DNA from: Datura wrightii
Lineage: Eukaryota; Streptophyta; Magnoliopsida; Solanales; Solanaceae
Direction of reading: 5' to 3'
Assembly: GCA_035772735.1 (NCBI GenBank)
Contig: JASDFA010000003.1
Location: 129,535,001 to 129,599,000 of the forward strand
Length of the DNA stretch: 64,000 nt
Under the pieces are notes generated by a model that was given only the letters and a program-made list of their open reading frames with translations, was not told the DNA's origin and searched no databases. Shown here one piece after another: positions 43,631-54,947 of the stretch. The stretch's first letter is position 1. Each line of letters begins with the position of its first letter. Position numbers and translations under genes: made by a program.

Positions 43631-45170
43631 ACTTTTGTATGTCCTCAGGCAAAGAAAATAAAAATTAAAAATGACGGTTAACTAGAAAATAAACCCAGAA
43701 TGCCTACAGCCAACACAACAATATTTGCACTATAAATCACAATCAACTATTGACCCTTTGTTCACTCAAACTGAATCAGCTATGCACACATATAACCACA
43801 ATCAATGATATATAGGGATCAAAATATGGCATCCAAAAATTAGCAGAGAACTGAGCTATCACCAATGCTATTTACATAGACAATTGGTAAAAGACAACAG
43901 AAACTAAGTATCCTCACAGCAAATGAAGTCCCCAACACTCAGAGATATACAAAATAATGAACTTTTATCTAAACAAATGGGACTCTCACTCTCCCAAATG
44001 AGTTCCAAATACTGCACATCAGATACCATAAGTTTGCCCTTATTTTCTCTATTTCGGCTCTTTGGACAGTTAATCTAGGATCACTATAGGACTTTGTTCG
44101 GCTAGTAATGTAGGCTTCGGGCTGGGTATGGTAAATAAGGAAATAAGTGACTAAACCCTCCTTGGCACTACATACTATGGCTCCACTTACACTTTTTAAC
44201 CCATTTTTCACTTTTCAACTTTTTCCTCCCTTTTCTCAATTTACATGCAATATATGGGTGTGGTATGTTTTTCTCATCTTTTTCATTCCTTTTCTCTTGA
44301 ATTTTCTTTTCTTTTTATTTTTCTTTTTTAGCTCTTTTTTTCTTACTTTTCTTGTCACATAAAACCTCATCTTTAACCTTTTTTCTTTCTTTTTCTTTTT
44401 CACCTCCCCAAAATCTATGCACCCCTATAGCCACCCTCAACTTAGGCATTTTGCCTAAGTTGAGGTTTACAATGTCCAAGGAGGGACCAGGGCAGAAACA
44501 GGTTCATTATAAACAATGGGTAAGGTTAAAGGTTAATCAAAGAAAAATGGCCAGTATAAGGCTCAAACTTTGGATCAAGGGATTCATCATCATTTGGTAG
44601 GATAATTTAAGCTAATGTGGCTAAAATCAATAAGGGTCTATGATCATCTCTTAACCAACTATCCTAAAGCCTATGCAAAGACCAACCGGGCAAGTTCTAG
44701 ATCCTCAACAAAGTATTAAACTAGGTAAGCATCCTCACTCACTCATGGTCCCAGTTTGCATCGAATCTACCTATCCAGTTCATGCATGGCTAAGCTACAA
44801 CTATTCATGCCCATAATTTAAATGTCATACAAAGATTGACAGAAGTCATGCAATTGCAATTAACTACACAGCTAACATCAAAATAAAATTTTCAAACAGG
44901 GTCAATTTTTTACAAAAACGTCAAACTAGTGCATTTATTGGTTGCGAAGTAATCCTAAGATACTTCTAATTAAACAAAAATAACCTAAACATACCGGTTC
45001 TACTAGACAGCATGTCCAAGGAAAAAGAAGCACGGCATGAAAAACCCTCAAATGAATCAAAAATTTTCAAAAATACAAGTACACCCCCTTGAAAAAATGC
45101 TTCGTCCCCGAAGCATAAAATATGTAAGAATAAGGGAAAGGGACATACCTGTGGCTACTTAGACTTCACC
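43631..45170 (-). other. 3' noncoding part of element D with T-rich stretch and a perfect hairpin
   Basis: About 1.5 kb without readable coding sequence. It contains a pyrimidine-rich stretch (44206-44410 on the plus strand). It also holds a perfect inverted repeat, CCTCAACTTAGGCA (44435-44448) and TGCCTAAGTTGAGG (44452-44465), with a 3-base loop. Confidence 0.7.
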
Positions 45171-45225
45171 TTTCATTGGCTTCCTCCCATATAGATCCTG
45201 ATTTAACATCGCGGCACGACGCAAC
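45171..45225 (-). other. Conserved post-pol block (element D copy, hairpin weakened)
   Basis: Minus strand: GTCGTGCCGCGATGTTAAAT then CAGGATCTATATGGGAGGAAGCCAATG. It is clearly the same block as in B, C and element 1 (…TAAATCAGG…GGGAGGCAACCCAA), but substitutions disturb the small stem. Confidence 0.65.
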
Positions 45226-45429
45226 CTCCTTGTTCATTCAGGCGTTGTCAAGGTACACCGACTCAATCCCTTTTATTTCTTCGGTATCCCCTAAATACAA
45301 ATTTATCCTTTGCCCATTCACCTTGAAACTCTTACCATCTTTATTCTCAAGCTCTACTGCACCATATGAGGACACGTTCACCACTCTATACTGTCCCATC
45401 CACCTAGATTTTAATTTGTAGTCCTAGCC

Positions 45430-46290
45430 TTGAATTAAATAGTAAGACCATATCACTAGTGTTGAACTCCCCTTTTGCAATCTTCCTGTCATGGTAGATC
45501 TTCATTCTTTCTTTATAAATGGCCAGACTCTCATAAGCTCGTAGACAAAATTCGTCTAACTCATTGAGCTAATATAGTCTTAACTTGGCTGCTTCATTCC
45601 AATCTAAGTTCAGCTTTTTCAATGCCCATAATGCCTTATACTCTAACTCTACTGTCAGCTGACATGACCTTCCATAGATTAGCTGATATGGAGATGAGCC
45701 AATAGGGGTCTTATAAGCTGTTTGACATGCCCACAATGCATCATCGAGCTTCCTATACCAATCTTTATGGTTGGTATTCACCGTTTTGGCCAAAATAGTC
45801 TTTATCTCCCTGTTAGACAGCTCTACCTGCCAACTTGATTAAGGATGGTAAGGTGTTGCCACTTTATGCTTCACACCATATTTCGACAGCAGAGTTCTAA
45901 ATAGGTGGTTACAAAAATGTGACAACCTATCATTGATGACTGGTCTGGGAGTACCAAATCTAGCGAATATGTGCTTCCGCAGAAATGTTGTGACACTTTT
46001 TCGTTCATTGTTACGAAGTGCAATAGCCTCCACCCATTTGGAGACAGTCCACAGCCACCAAGATGTATTTCATCCCATATGAACTCACAAATGGACCCAT
46101 GAAGTCAATACCTCATACATCGAATAACTCTACTTCCAGGATAGGGGTCAAGGTAGCTCATGCTTACGCATATGCCACCTTTCCTTTGGCATTAATCACA
46201 TGAATTAGCAAAATTGTAAGCATCCTTGTGGATAGAAGGCCAATAATACCCGCACTACAAAATTTTTGTGCGCAGCTCAGATACCACTAT
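45430..46290 (-). pseudogene. pol: Integrase of element D
   Basis: From about 46290 down: HHCC-region remnants, then FHPMG-like core text, WVEAIALRNNERKSVTTFLRKHIFARFGTPRPVINDRLSHF (second catalytic Asp near 45938) and YGVKHKVATPYHP to 45839. 45793-45569 gives AKTVNTNHKDWYRKLDDALWACQTAYKTPIGSSPYQLIYGRSCQLTVELEYKALWALKKLN. The Glu-bearing VELSNREIK stands at about 45805-45835. A decayed C-terminal tail follows (YKERMKIYHDRKIAKGEF). Athila wording, no chromodomain. Confidence 0.87.
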
Positions 46291-46507
46291 GATGACCCCT
46301 TACTGGTGATGAGTGAAGGCCTCCAAAATACTCAACATCTCTACGTCAGGCACACATCTTCAAATTAGCCCATTTGCACAAATGCAGAATAGATATGGTT
46401 TATCCCAATAGTACCTTCGAGCATCAAACAAGAATTTTTTTCCTTTGTTATGGAGTCATATATGTCGGAATTATGTCGCTCATCAAATAATTTGCGTAGT
46501 CAACAAA

Positions 46508-47488
46508 TCAGGGGATTAAATCTTGAGATGCAGCCAATACCTGTTCATATAGAAAGGTATCATCAATATCAATCTCATCTTTCACTCTAGCCTCTACTTC
46601 TAGTCTGGACAAGTGATCAGTTGCCTGATTATTTGTTCCCTTTCGCTCTTTTACCTGAAATTCAAATTCTTGGAGAACCAACACCCATTTGATCACCTTG
46701 GGTTTAGCGTATTTCTTCGACATCAAGTACCTCAGTGCAACGTGGTCTGTATGGACAATTACCTTAGTTCCGAGCAAGTATGCCCAAAACTTTTCAAATG
46801 CAAATACCACCGCTAGCAGCTCCTGTTTGAGTTTTCGATAATCCATGCACACAAGCCAACCTGTGACTGGTCCTGTCGGTATCAGCTTATTTTTCTCGTT
46901 GAGTACCACTGTTATCCCACCTTTCTTTGGCACACATTGTACCGAACTTACCCACTTGCTATCTGTAATGGGGTAAACTACACCAACGTCTAGCCACTTG
47001 ATGATCTCTTTCTTCACCACCTCTTGCATATGTGGGTTTAGTCGTCGTTGGTGCTCTATGCTTGGTACACAATTCGTCCCAAGCTGGATTTTGTGGGTAC
47101 ATATACCTGGAGGGATCCCAATGATGTCAACAATGATCCATCGATTGCCCTTTTGTGCTTTTTCAATACTGCAACCAAAGCTTCCACTTGCCAGTCTGTT
47201 AGATCTGCTACAACAATTACTAGAAAGGTTGTCTTCTCCCAAAAATGCATACTTTAGATAGCGAGGCAATGCCTTAAGATCCAGACTTGGGGTTACCTCC
47301 ACTGATGGTTTTTCTGGAGGAGTTGCGTGATTCTTCAAGTCAAGGTCTAACTTCTTTGGCTTGAAGTTATACGAACCCATCCCCTCTAGAGCATTTACCA
47401 ACTCTGTGTACCTCGGTACTTCATCTCTCTCACAACTCATCAAGACGGCTGCTACTGTATCAATACTCATCATATCTCCTATGGGCAC
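46508..47488 (-). pseudogene. pol: RT-fingers/RNase H fusion of element D (326 codons, palm deleted)
   Basis: One open frame. Residues 1-85 are the protease-RT spacer (PSLDLKALPRYLKYAFLG). Residues 86-120 are out of the family frame (the correct frame reads VIVVADLTDWQVEALVAVLKKHKRAI in a neighbouring frame). Residues 121-220 are RT fingers (ICTHKIQLG, QRRLNPHMQEVVKKEIIKWLDVGVVYPI, WVSSVQCVPKKGGITVV, VCMDYRKL). At residue 220/221 (about 46828) it passes directly to RNase H: KQELLAVVFAFEKFWAYLLG, VIVHTDHVALRYLM and ERKGTNNQATDHLSRLE. The RT palm with all three Asp, the thumb and the first RNase H Asp are missing. The frame is preserved across the join. Confidence 0.88.
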
Positions 47489-47649
47489 TAGTAGGCCCTT
47501 ATCTTTCCTCTAGGTGTTCACACAGGTGGTTCTTGAGATGGGACTTCTCTACTATATCCTGAATGAGTCACAAAAGAAAAGAAAAACATAAACAAGGAAA
47601 TAACAACTAAAATTTAAATACAGCAATTACTCTTATCTTAAACCATATT

Positions 47650-47671
47650 CCCCAGCAATGACACCATTTTT
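47650..47671 (-). other. Primer-binding site of element D, decayed tRNA-Asp type
   Basis: Minus strand AAAATGGTGTCATTGCTGGGGA against TGGCGCCGTTGCCGGGGA in element C. The differences are C-to-T or G-to-A. Adjacent to the LTR terminus at 47672. Confidence 0.82.
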
Positions 47672-49334
47672 TGATAATGCTCAAACTCACACTCCTGATA
47701 AAGCATGAAGTGGACATTGTCAATAAAAACCCCAACAAAGGTTGGGGTCAATCCCACAGGAAATATGGTCAAGATACAAAATAATGCAGGTATTTAAGCT
47801 TTTAAGTATTCTATCTCCAAAAAGGGGGATTTATAAAAGCAATTATAAGAAAAGGTTAAGAATTGGTTGTCCTTCATCAATATTATGCAATTAACTAATC
47901 TAAGTGTTTCCCATGAGTTCATAACTAATTTGGGTTTATACTTTTGATCTATCCCAAAGCTTACTTATAGAACTAATAACTAGGGTTCATCCATATGACT
48001 GTTCATCCCTACTGGATGACTATACTCAATCACCGGATTAGGTCTCATGAGTAATTTCAATTCAACCATTATCAATTTGTTCAAACTTAACTATCTTGCG
48101 ATCGTAGATCAAGTCATACAATGACCCATAAAGATTAAGGATTTGTTGTAATTCTCTTTTTCTAATCTCTACTTCTCTAGGTTCAAGCAAGTAAAGAATT
48201 CGGGCAAGTATTAATGTTGCGCTTAGTTAAGAATCATTAAAGATGAAGAGAATACAACACAAGTGTTTTGCATTGGTTTAGAATCACTTTGTGTAACCCT
48301 ATTTTGTTAACTCACCATGGTTCCTATAACCCTAGTTGTGGAGGTTTTAGCCTCACGATTGTAAGATTGTTATTAGCATTCATAGATAAATACATAATTC
48401 AATACTTACAAAGATGATTGAAAATAAACCTGCTTGATTATTGCAAGAATTGAAGATGAATAATTCTAGAATAAGGAACAGATCAAAGCAAGAAAATCTC
48501 CAAGACTTGAATTAAAGTTAATAACAACATGTCTCTTAATGTAAGAAAACTTAATGTTCAACTCTCTTTACTAAAAATAACCTAAAAAGTATTTATACAA
48601 ATATTTGGGACCTTCTCCTAAGTAAATAGGGAAACTACCAAAAATTGTTGCCTCCTTCACATACAACCCATAATAAGATTGTACGGGTCGTACCTTGACT
48701 CGTACATTTGCTGGCTTTTGCTGAATCTGGATAAGTGTCGACTTTTGTTACGACTCATACCAAGAACCTACGACTTGTACAATATTCCCATTTCTTGAAC
48801 TTGCACTTTCTGGTATTCTCTGTTAACTCTCATAGATGGCTTGGTATGACTCGTACCTCGATTCCATGATCCGTGACTCCTTCTCGTACCTTAAGATCTG
48901 GGAGTATTCTCTTATTCTGGGCTTTTCCACTGTTCCTTGGTACGAGTCTTAGGTAGGTCATACGACTCGTGGTTGCTACCTCTACCAGGATACTTGGCTA
49001 TGCAAAACCTTTTGGAATTTACTACCACTATTATGGTACGGCTCGTACCAGGATGGCACAACTCGTACCATGAGCCGTAAATTGCCTTTGTCTCACGCTT
49101 TCGTCTTGGACCTCTCCACAACTCTCAATACGGCTCGTACCAGGATGATACGGCTCGTATTGATATCCATACTTATCCACTTTTTTGCATTTTTCTCCAT
49201 CTTTTGCACAATTCAGCTCCAACATCTATTTTCCCTTAAAGTAAATGAGCCTCATATCCATATAAATATACCAAAGTCCATGCTAGTTTCCTCAGTTTTA
49301 AGCATCGAAAGTGTTGTAAACCCATAGCACATCA
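47672..49334 (-). repeat. 5' LTR of element D
   Basis: Window orientation TGATAATGCTC...AGCACATCA, 1663 bases, same landmarks as 41972-43614 (CCAACAAAGGTTGGGG, CCTAGTTGTGGAGGTTTTAGCC). The ACGACTCGT cluster lies at about 48660-49160. Confidence 0.9.
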
Positions 49335-50521
49335 AAGAGCCATTGGAAGAGCTTCAGAAAGGGTGCAAAAGGACTTTTGTAACCACAAGAAGAATTAACA
49401 AGTTGTTGTGAGGAACAATGACCCGTCTTGTGCCTCGTTATAGGACCTCAGTCAGGATTCCTAGCAAAACAATGAGTCAGGTGACAACCCATTCTCTCAT
49501 GTAATGATTCATCCTAAGTGGTCATTGAATGGAAGTTCAGAAGGGTTTAAAGTTGATTTAGTAACAATGAAAGGGTTCAACAACCCATGGTAACGAATGG
49601 CGACCGATGGTATCAATCCGTTGGAAGGACTTCAGAAGTTGTGCTAGGGTGGCAGTGATGATGACAAGAGGAATGACAAGTTGTTGTTGCAAGTAACGAC
49701 TCGTCCTATCTAGTCATTGCTTGGGGAAGCAGAAGAGTACCAGAAGCACTCTAGGAGTAATGGATGGATAAATTGAGTCATCGGATCAGACAACAACTCA
49801 TTGAAGGACTCATATCTGACGGGCAGGTTTTTAAGGTGAACTTCAGGGGTATTTTAGTAATTTCTAAAATTTTAATTCCTAAGTGAGGTCGTTTTGGGTA
49901 TTCTAAGGGTTGAATTAAAGGAGTTTTCGTAGCCTCGTCCCTCATTCCTTCTCAAATTATCAGTAAGTCCTTCTTCTCTCTTCCTCTCAAAGCTTAGGAA
50001 TACCTAGGGTTCTTCTCCAAGAGCTTCAAGATTCAAGTTCTAGTGGGGGATTTTTTTTCAATCCAAGTATATGGGACTTCAATAAGGATCTTCTTTCATC
50101 CTTGTGTCCCAATTTATGTACAAAACCCTAGCTACTTTTATTCCCTAGAAAAGCATGTTTTAGGATTTTCATTCTATGAATGTTTTCTCTCATGTTTTCT
50201 ATGATTTTCAAGGTACTCATGATAAACACCACATGATGTTCATGGATTCACTATCAATTTCATGATGAACTCCCACGGTTAGATGTTATCATGATTTCCC
50301 AAAGTTCAGCCCATGAATTAGTTGTTTTTGAAAATATGGTCCATTCGAGATACAAGATTTTACAATGATTTCAGTACATATGATTTATACTATGATTTGG
50401 ATTTATGTTTTTCATAGATTTAGTATGATTAGCATGTTCATGGCTTCCTAGACTATTGGGCCTCTTGCTAGTAGAAGTAGTCCAGAATAGTCTTAGAACA
50501 TAAATTATGAGCCCTCAATAT
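49335..50521 (+). repeat. 3' LTR of element H, part 2
   Basis: The H LTR resumes after element D, first base AAGAG (target copy), and continues to 50521, ending AATAT (50517-50521) where element C inserted. It contains degenerate motif words (AACGACTCGTCC near 49696, AATGAGTC, TGAGTCATC) and sequence shared with G (TAATTCCTAAGTGAGGTCG at about 49877). Confidence 0.82.
50517..50521. other. Target-site duplication of element C (left copy)
   Basis: AATAT directly before the TG of the left C LTR, matched exactly by AATAT at 57920-57924 after the right LTR. A perfect 5-bp duplication, the clearest in the window. Confidence 0.9.
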
Positions 50522-51972
50522 TGTTGCGCCCCAGCACACGCGCACGCGGTCGTACAAGTAATATAGTGGCCAACCCACAGGGACTGAACTTATTTCAGCA
50601 AGTTATCAAGTCTGAGTGTTAATTTAACCTTCACAAGTGTTGATTATAGATATTTTGGGAAATCCTAATTAAGTCTAGGGGTGATAATAAAATAATTGAG
50701 AAATAATACAAGAAGCAACTAGAGTTAAGGCCTAATAATCATGCAATGCTACAATTCACAATGGTTCGAGTATGAAAACTTCAGTTGTTGTCTCAAATAA
50801 TTAAAATGCGGTGTTCATGGTCTTTCAAGCCTCTGAACACGATAAACTAGTCTCACACCTACATCATTGAGCAGGAATGTGACATCCTAATTCATGAGCA
50901 ATTTAACTATGTGGATGTGGTTTACGGAGTTTGTGCCCTTCATTATGGACTTTCGTACCTCTAATCATTTAACCTAACTTAGCTTCACAACTACTTATAC
51001 GAGTGGTGATGTGACAATTCTAAGTCGGTGTCTAGCTCATCCCGTTTGACTAACCAATCAAGGAAAATTAGGCATAATTTATATCCTAACCGCTAATCCT
51101 ATCGCAAAGATAAGAACTTGCTCCTTACATTCTTATGTTCTAGCCTAGGGTTACTCTTTCGAGCTTTTACCTAAGGTTAACGTGTTTGTTTTCATGGTGA
51201 TCAAGCATAAAAATATTAGTAATAAAGAATGTAAGACAAAACAACAACTAAAAACTCAAACCAAGAAGAATTCATGCATTTACAATCATATCATGCGGCC
51301 TCAACCCTAGAGAAAGGGTTTGAGCCACTCATGTTCATACAAATACTCAAAAACATAATTAGAATATGATACTTACAAGAGTAGTTAAAAGAGAATGAAA
51401 AATAACGAACCCTAGGTAGAGTTCTTCACTTCTCCCTTCGCTCATTTTTGGTATTCTCAAAATATGTCATGATAAAATGATTTTAGGAGCCAAGTGCTTG
51501 CGCGTCGCCCAGCGTGGCACGGCGCTAGTCGCACAGCCCGCCTGGTGTGGCACTAGCGCGTAGGTGTTGCCTTGCTTGTCCCTTCACACGCGCATGCCCT
51601 TGCGTGGCATGGTGCCTAGCGTGCGCATGCCCTTGCATGGCACGGCGCCTATCGCGCAGCCTGCACAGGCGTGAAACGGCACTAGTCTCGCAGGTCTGGC
51701 GGCGTGGCACGCTGGGCAGTGCGACATTGATATTTTTGTGCACATTTCACGCAATCTTCCTCCCACTCATTCCAACGCTTCATCTTGTTCATGCATCATC
51801 AATTTTAAGCCCCTCCTAGCATTTTTCACCTATAAAACAAAGAGCTAATCACATTGGTTAGTTTATGCACGAAATTATACAAAATCACATGAGAATATAC
51901 TCACTCAATTTTACAAACATGACTAAATAAGTTATAAAATAGCACTTGGGCACGTAATTATGCCCAAGATCA
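50522..51972 (-). repeat. 3' LTR of element C
   Basis: Window orientation TGTTGCGCCCCAGC...CCCAAGATCA. Contains the CpG-rich cluster at 51490-51725 with a 33-bp tandem duplication (51590-51655) not seen in the right LTR. Confidence 0.9.
51590..51655. repeat. 33-bp tandem duplication in the GC-rich cluster
   Basis: Units 51590-51622 and 51623-51655 both read GCGCATGCCCTTGC followed by TGGCA[T/C]GG[T/C]GCCTA, with four or five transition-like differences. The right LTR has only one GCATGCCCTTGC at about 57599, so this is a local expansion. Confidence 0.82.
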
Positions 51973-51986
51973 CTACCCCACACTTA
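51973..51986 (-). other. Polypurine tract of element C
   Basis: Minus strand TTAAGTGTGGGGTAG immediately before the TGATCTTGGGC LTR start. Two further copies of TAAGTGTGGGG lie inside the element at 53579-53590 and 54105-54117. Confidence 0.82.
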
Positions 51987-53860
51987 AAGTCTTGTTTGTC
52001 CTCGAACAACTCCATTCCATCTCATGCACATGAAGAACTCACACATAACTAATTGAGGCAAGACAATTCAAGCTAAGACTACAATGATTATTTCAAATAG
52101 CAAGTTAAAAATAGAGCATGCGAGATTTAACCATTAAAATCAAATATAACTACATTCAGACTTCCTAGCCTCAAGAATTGACTCTCAACCTCAACAAACT
52201 CATGCGAGTTAGCCAATCGAGAAATCCGACATGAATTTTACCCTTCATCAAACATGTGCCCTCACACAAGAGAGTTACCCATTTTCACTCATATGTTTTC
52301 AAATTATAACATGCGAGGGTATATGAATAAGAAATACTCTCACTCTCAAAAAGAGTTCACATGCAACATGTATTGACCCATAAGCTTGCTTTTAGTATTT
52401 CACTTCACTAATTTAGGAATGTTTGAAGGTAAGATCATATAGGACTTAGTGGGTTGTAATGTAAGATAAGGGACAGGTAGGTACTATTCTGGCCTACAGC
52501 ACCAAAATAATAGTGACTAGCTTCCCTAAGTGCTTTTAATACATCACATTTTCAGTACAAATATCTATCCTTTCACTTCACCTTTATTCTTTTCAACTCC
52601 ATTCTTCCTTTTTATTTCCCCATTTCATTAGGCACACTTAAGCTATTAGTAAGAAGTACTTAAGCAATTTTTTCGCTCTTTTCTTCTTTATCTTCTTACT
52701 AACTCTTATTCAATTTTTTTTTAAAACAAGTGCACCTCTATCCTTCTCTTCAACTCCCACCACTACTATTTTCCTTCTCATTCCAACTTTTCACTCCTTG
52801 ACTTGTTTTGCATTTTTACTTAAGCGCTTAGGAGTTGTGGATCAAATTCAAGGCTAATGAAAAGAAAGGATTAGTCTCCTTTTGTTTCTAGCAAAGAATA
52901 GTCCAAAGGCTCAATAGGCTAACTAGGATGATACATTCAAGGTAGGTAAAGTGAAGGATCAAAATTAGGCTCATCCAAAGAAATGCCTAAATCATCTCCT
53001 ACAATCAACATCCCTCATTTTGTTTTATATACACACAAGGAAAGTTCTAGACACTACACAATAGCATGGACTATTCAAAATCCTTACACTCACAGCACAT
53101 GCTCAATTCAAGACAAATTCAGTAGACTCTTAACATCACAAGAATGCAAAATTCAGCTTTAAGCACATCGAGTCACATCCCAGAGCCTAGGTGTCTCAAA
53201 GAGAGTTATACAATTGTTAAGCATGCTTCAAAATTCAAACACTTGCATCCCGCAATCATGTATAGAACATAACAAGAACATCAAGCCATCAATCATCCAA
53301 GGGTTCACAACCAAAAACCTATTGACTATTTTTTCCTCAAGACGGTCGCCATCCATCCATAGTCGGGAAAAGTCCCTAACTATAACTAAAAACAGCTATG
53401 TATAGACAAAGAAAAATTTATTCATCGATTCAAAGTGCCCCCATAGGAAAAGAACCGAGAAAGAAAAACCAACGGATAGGTGAATTATGCTCAACTCAAA
53501 CTTTTTCATCCAACAATACCATACAAAGCACTAATTTCACCCAAACTCAATAAACACGAAATTTCGAAATTTCCCTCACCCCACACTTAAATCATGCTAT
53601 GTTCCCAAAGAATCAAATAAAAATACTACAAGGGTGAGAAATACTCCTTGAGGCCTCTAGGCCTAGCTAACAGCATGTTTTTCTTTGTTTTTGCATAAGT
53701 GGGTTGTTGACCCCACGCTCATCCTCTTTCCATGTTCCTTAGCTTCCTATTCTAAGGGTACTCAGCCTTCCCCTCAATCTGTGTTTAAATCACCACAAAA
53801 ACAACAAAAAGTGAAAATAAACAAAATCAAAACAAAAGAAAAATAAAATTGTACCTGAGG
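51987..53860 (-). other. 3' noncoding tail of element C, shared with B
   Basis: No coding signal. Parallel by eye to 23904-25770 of element B over its length, including CATCACATT near 52540, the T/C-rich stretch near 52560-52740 and CCTCTAGGCCTAGCTAACAG near 53656. Includes an internal purine-tract-like site at 53579-53590. Confidence 0.75.
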
Positions 53861-53910
53861 TACCCTTGGGTTGCCTCCCAAGCAGCGCCTGATTTTACGT
53901 CGCGACACAA
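53861..53910 (-). other. Conserved post-coding block with hairpin (element C copy)
   Basis: Minus strand: GTCGCGACGTAAAATCAGGC then GCTGCTTGGGAGGCAACCC. CTTGGG (53882-53877) pairs with CCCAAG (53870-53865) around AGGCAA. Best preserved of the four copies. Confidence 0.78.
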
Positions 53911-54100
53911 CGTGGACTACCCATCTCAAGATATCCTCAACCCTGTGTTCCCTTTCGAGAACCATCTTCTTCTCTTTTTATTTTTCGAGGGAACAACCTC
54001 CACTCTGTCCCTCTCTTCTTCTAACTTCTTCTCTAACTTAGGCCCTCCATCAGACTCATGCTGAAATGTGATCATCTCCTGTGGTAGTGGACCCATGAAA
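53911..54100 (-). other. Short spacer joining protease to the post-coding block of element C
   Basis: Minus-strand text MGPLPQEMITFQHESDGGPKLEKKLEEERDRVEVV is open over 54114-53926 but matches no polymerase motif. This is where about 3 kb of RT-RNase H-integrase would be expected, so a large deletion or template jump is implied. Confidence 0.6.
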
Positions 54101-54940
54101 TTACCACCCCACACTTAGCATCTTACAACACATTGATCTTGCAAGATCTCTATAGTGTGAGGGTGGGTCCATCTCTTGGTAAACTCGGAAAAGCTCTTCT
54201 TCATCATCGACCCTCATTTTAAGAGTACCTGCTCTCACATTTATGATAGCTCCTCCAGTTGCCAAGAATGGTCGTCCCAAGATTAGGGGTACCTTGTCAT
54301 CAACTTTAAAGTCAAGTATGATGAAATCAGCGAGTATAATGAACTTACCCACTTTGATGAGAAGGTCCTCAATTATTCCCTCTGATGCCACTGTGGACTA
54401 GTCTACCAGCTGCACCATCACTTGTGTTGGCCTCAGCTGACCCAACCCCGAGGTGTTAAATAAATATAGGGGCATTAGATTTATTGCTGCTCCTAAGTCG
54501 CAGAGAACTCTTATCACTTCAGCTTTACCAATTTGTATGGGAAGGGTAAAACTCCCTGGGTCCTTGAGCTTTTTCGGCATCTTTCTCATTACCCTGTAGC
54601 TGCACTCCTCAGTCAGTGCCATAATTTGGACATCCACCAACCTAAATATGTTGGCCACCATATCTTTCAAGTACTTAGCATACTTTGGCATTCCCTGCAA
54701 AACATCAAGTAAGGGCAAATTTATGTGAAGTTCTTTGAAAATATCATAGAACGTTTTAAAGCATTCCTTCTCCTTGCTCTTCTTGAGTCTTTGCGGGAAT
54801 GGTGGTGGTGGTCTCTGTGATGGCTGCAGTGATGATTGTGCATTGTGTTGCACAGCACTCTTATTATCTCTCTTGTTGGTAGATGGACCCTGTTTGACCA
54901 GCTCCGACTGCACCTCATTTTTTTTCCTTTGATAGTGCAT
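54101..54940 (-). pseudogene. pol: Aspartic protease of element C (one stop)
   Basis: 54940-54398 is open: linker (QRPPPPFPQRLKKSKEKECFKTFYDIF, INLPLLDVLQGMPKYAKYLKDMV) and then MALTEECSY, DPGSFTLPIQIG and VIRVLCDLGAAINLMPLYLF with catalytic Asp in D-L-G. A TAG at about 54396 follows LVD; the frame continues to 54101 with GIIEDLLIKVGKFIILADFIILDF, KVPLILGRPFLATGGAIINVRAGTLKMRV. Apart from that one stop the protease looks nearly intact. Element 1 has a stop at the same residue. Confidence 0.88.
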
Positions 54941-54947
54941 TAGACAA

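Larger units (their letters stand above)
41972..49334 (-). mobile_element. Element D: internally deleted Athila-like retrotransposon
   Basis: Two LTRs of 1643 and 1663 bases (41972-43614, 47672-49334) in minus orientation flank about 4 kb. A tRNA-Asp-like primer site (47650-47671), a fused pol fragment (47488-46508), integrase (about 46280-45440), the conserved hairpin block (45225-45171), a long 3' spacer and a purine tract (43615-43630) are present. Gag and protease are gone and the RT palm is deleted. Candidate target duplication AATAG/AAGAG. Confidence 0.88.

Noticed and set aside
44206..44410. Long pyrimidine-rich stretch as a possible polyadenylation or splice signal
   Set aside because: It lies in the noncoding 3' part of element D in antisense sense (purine-rich on the element strand). 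No exon structure supports a gene.
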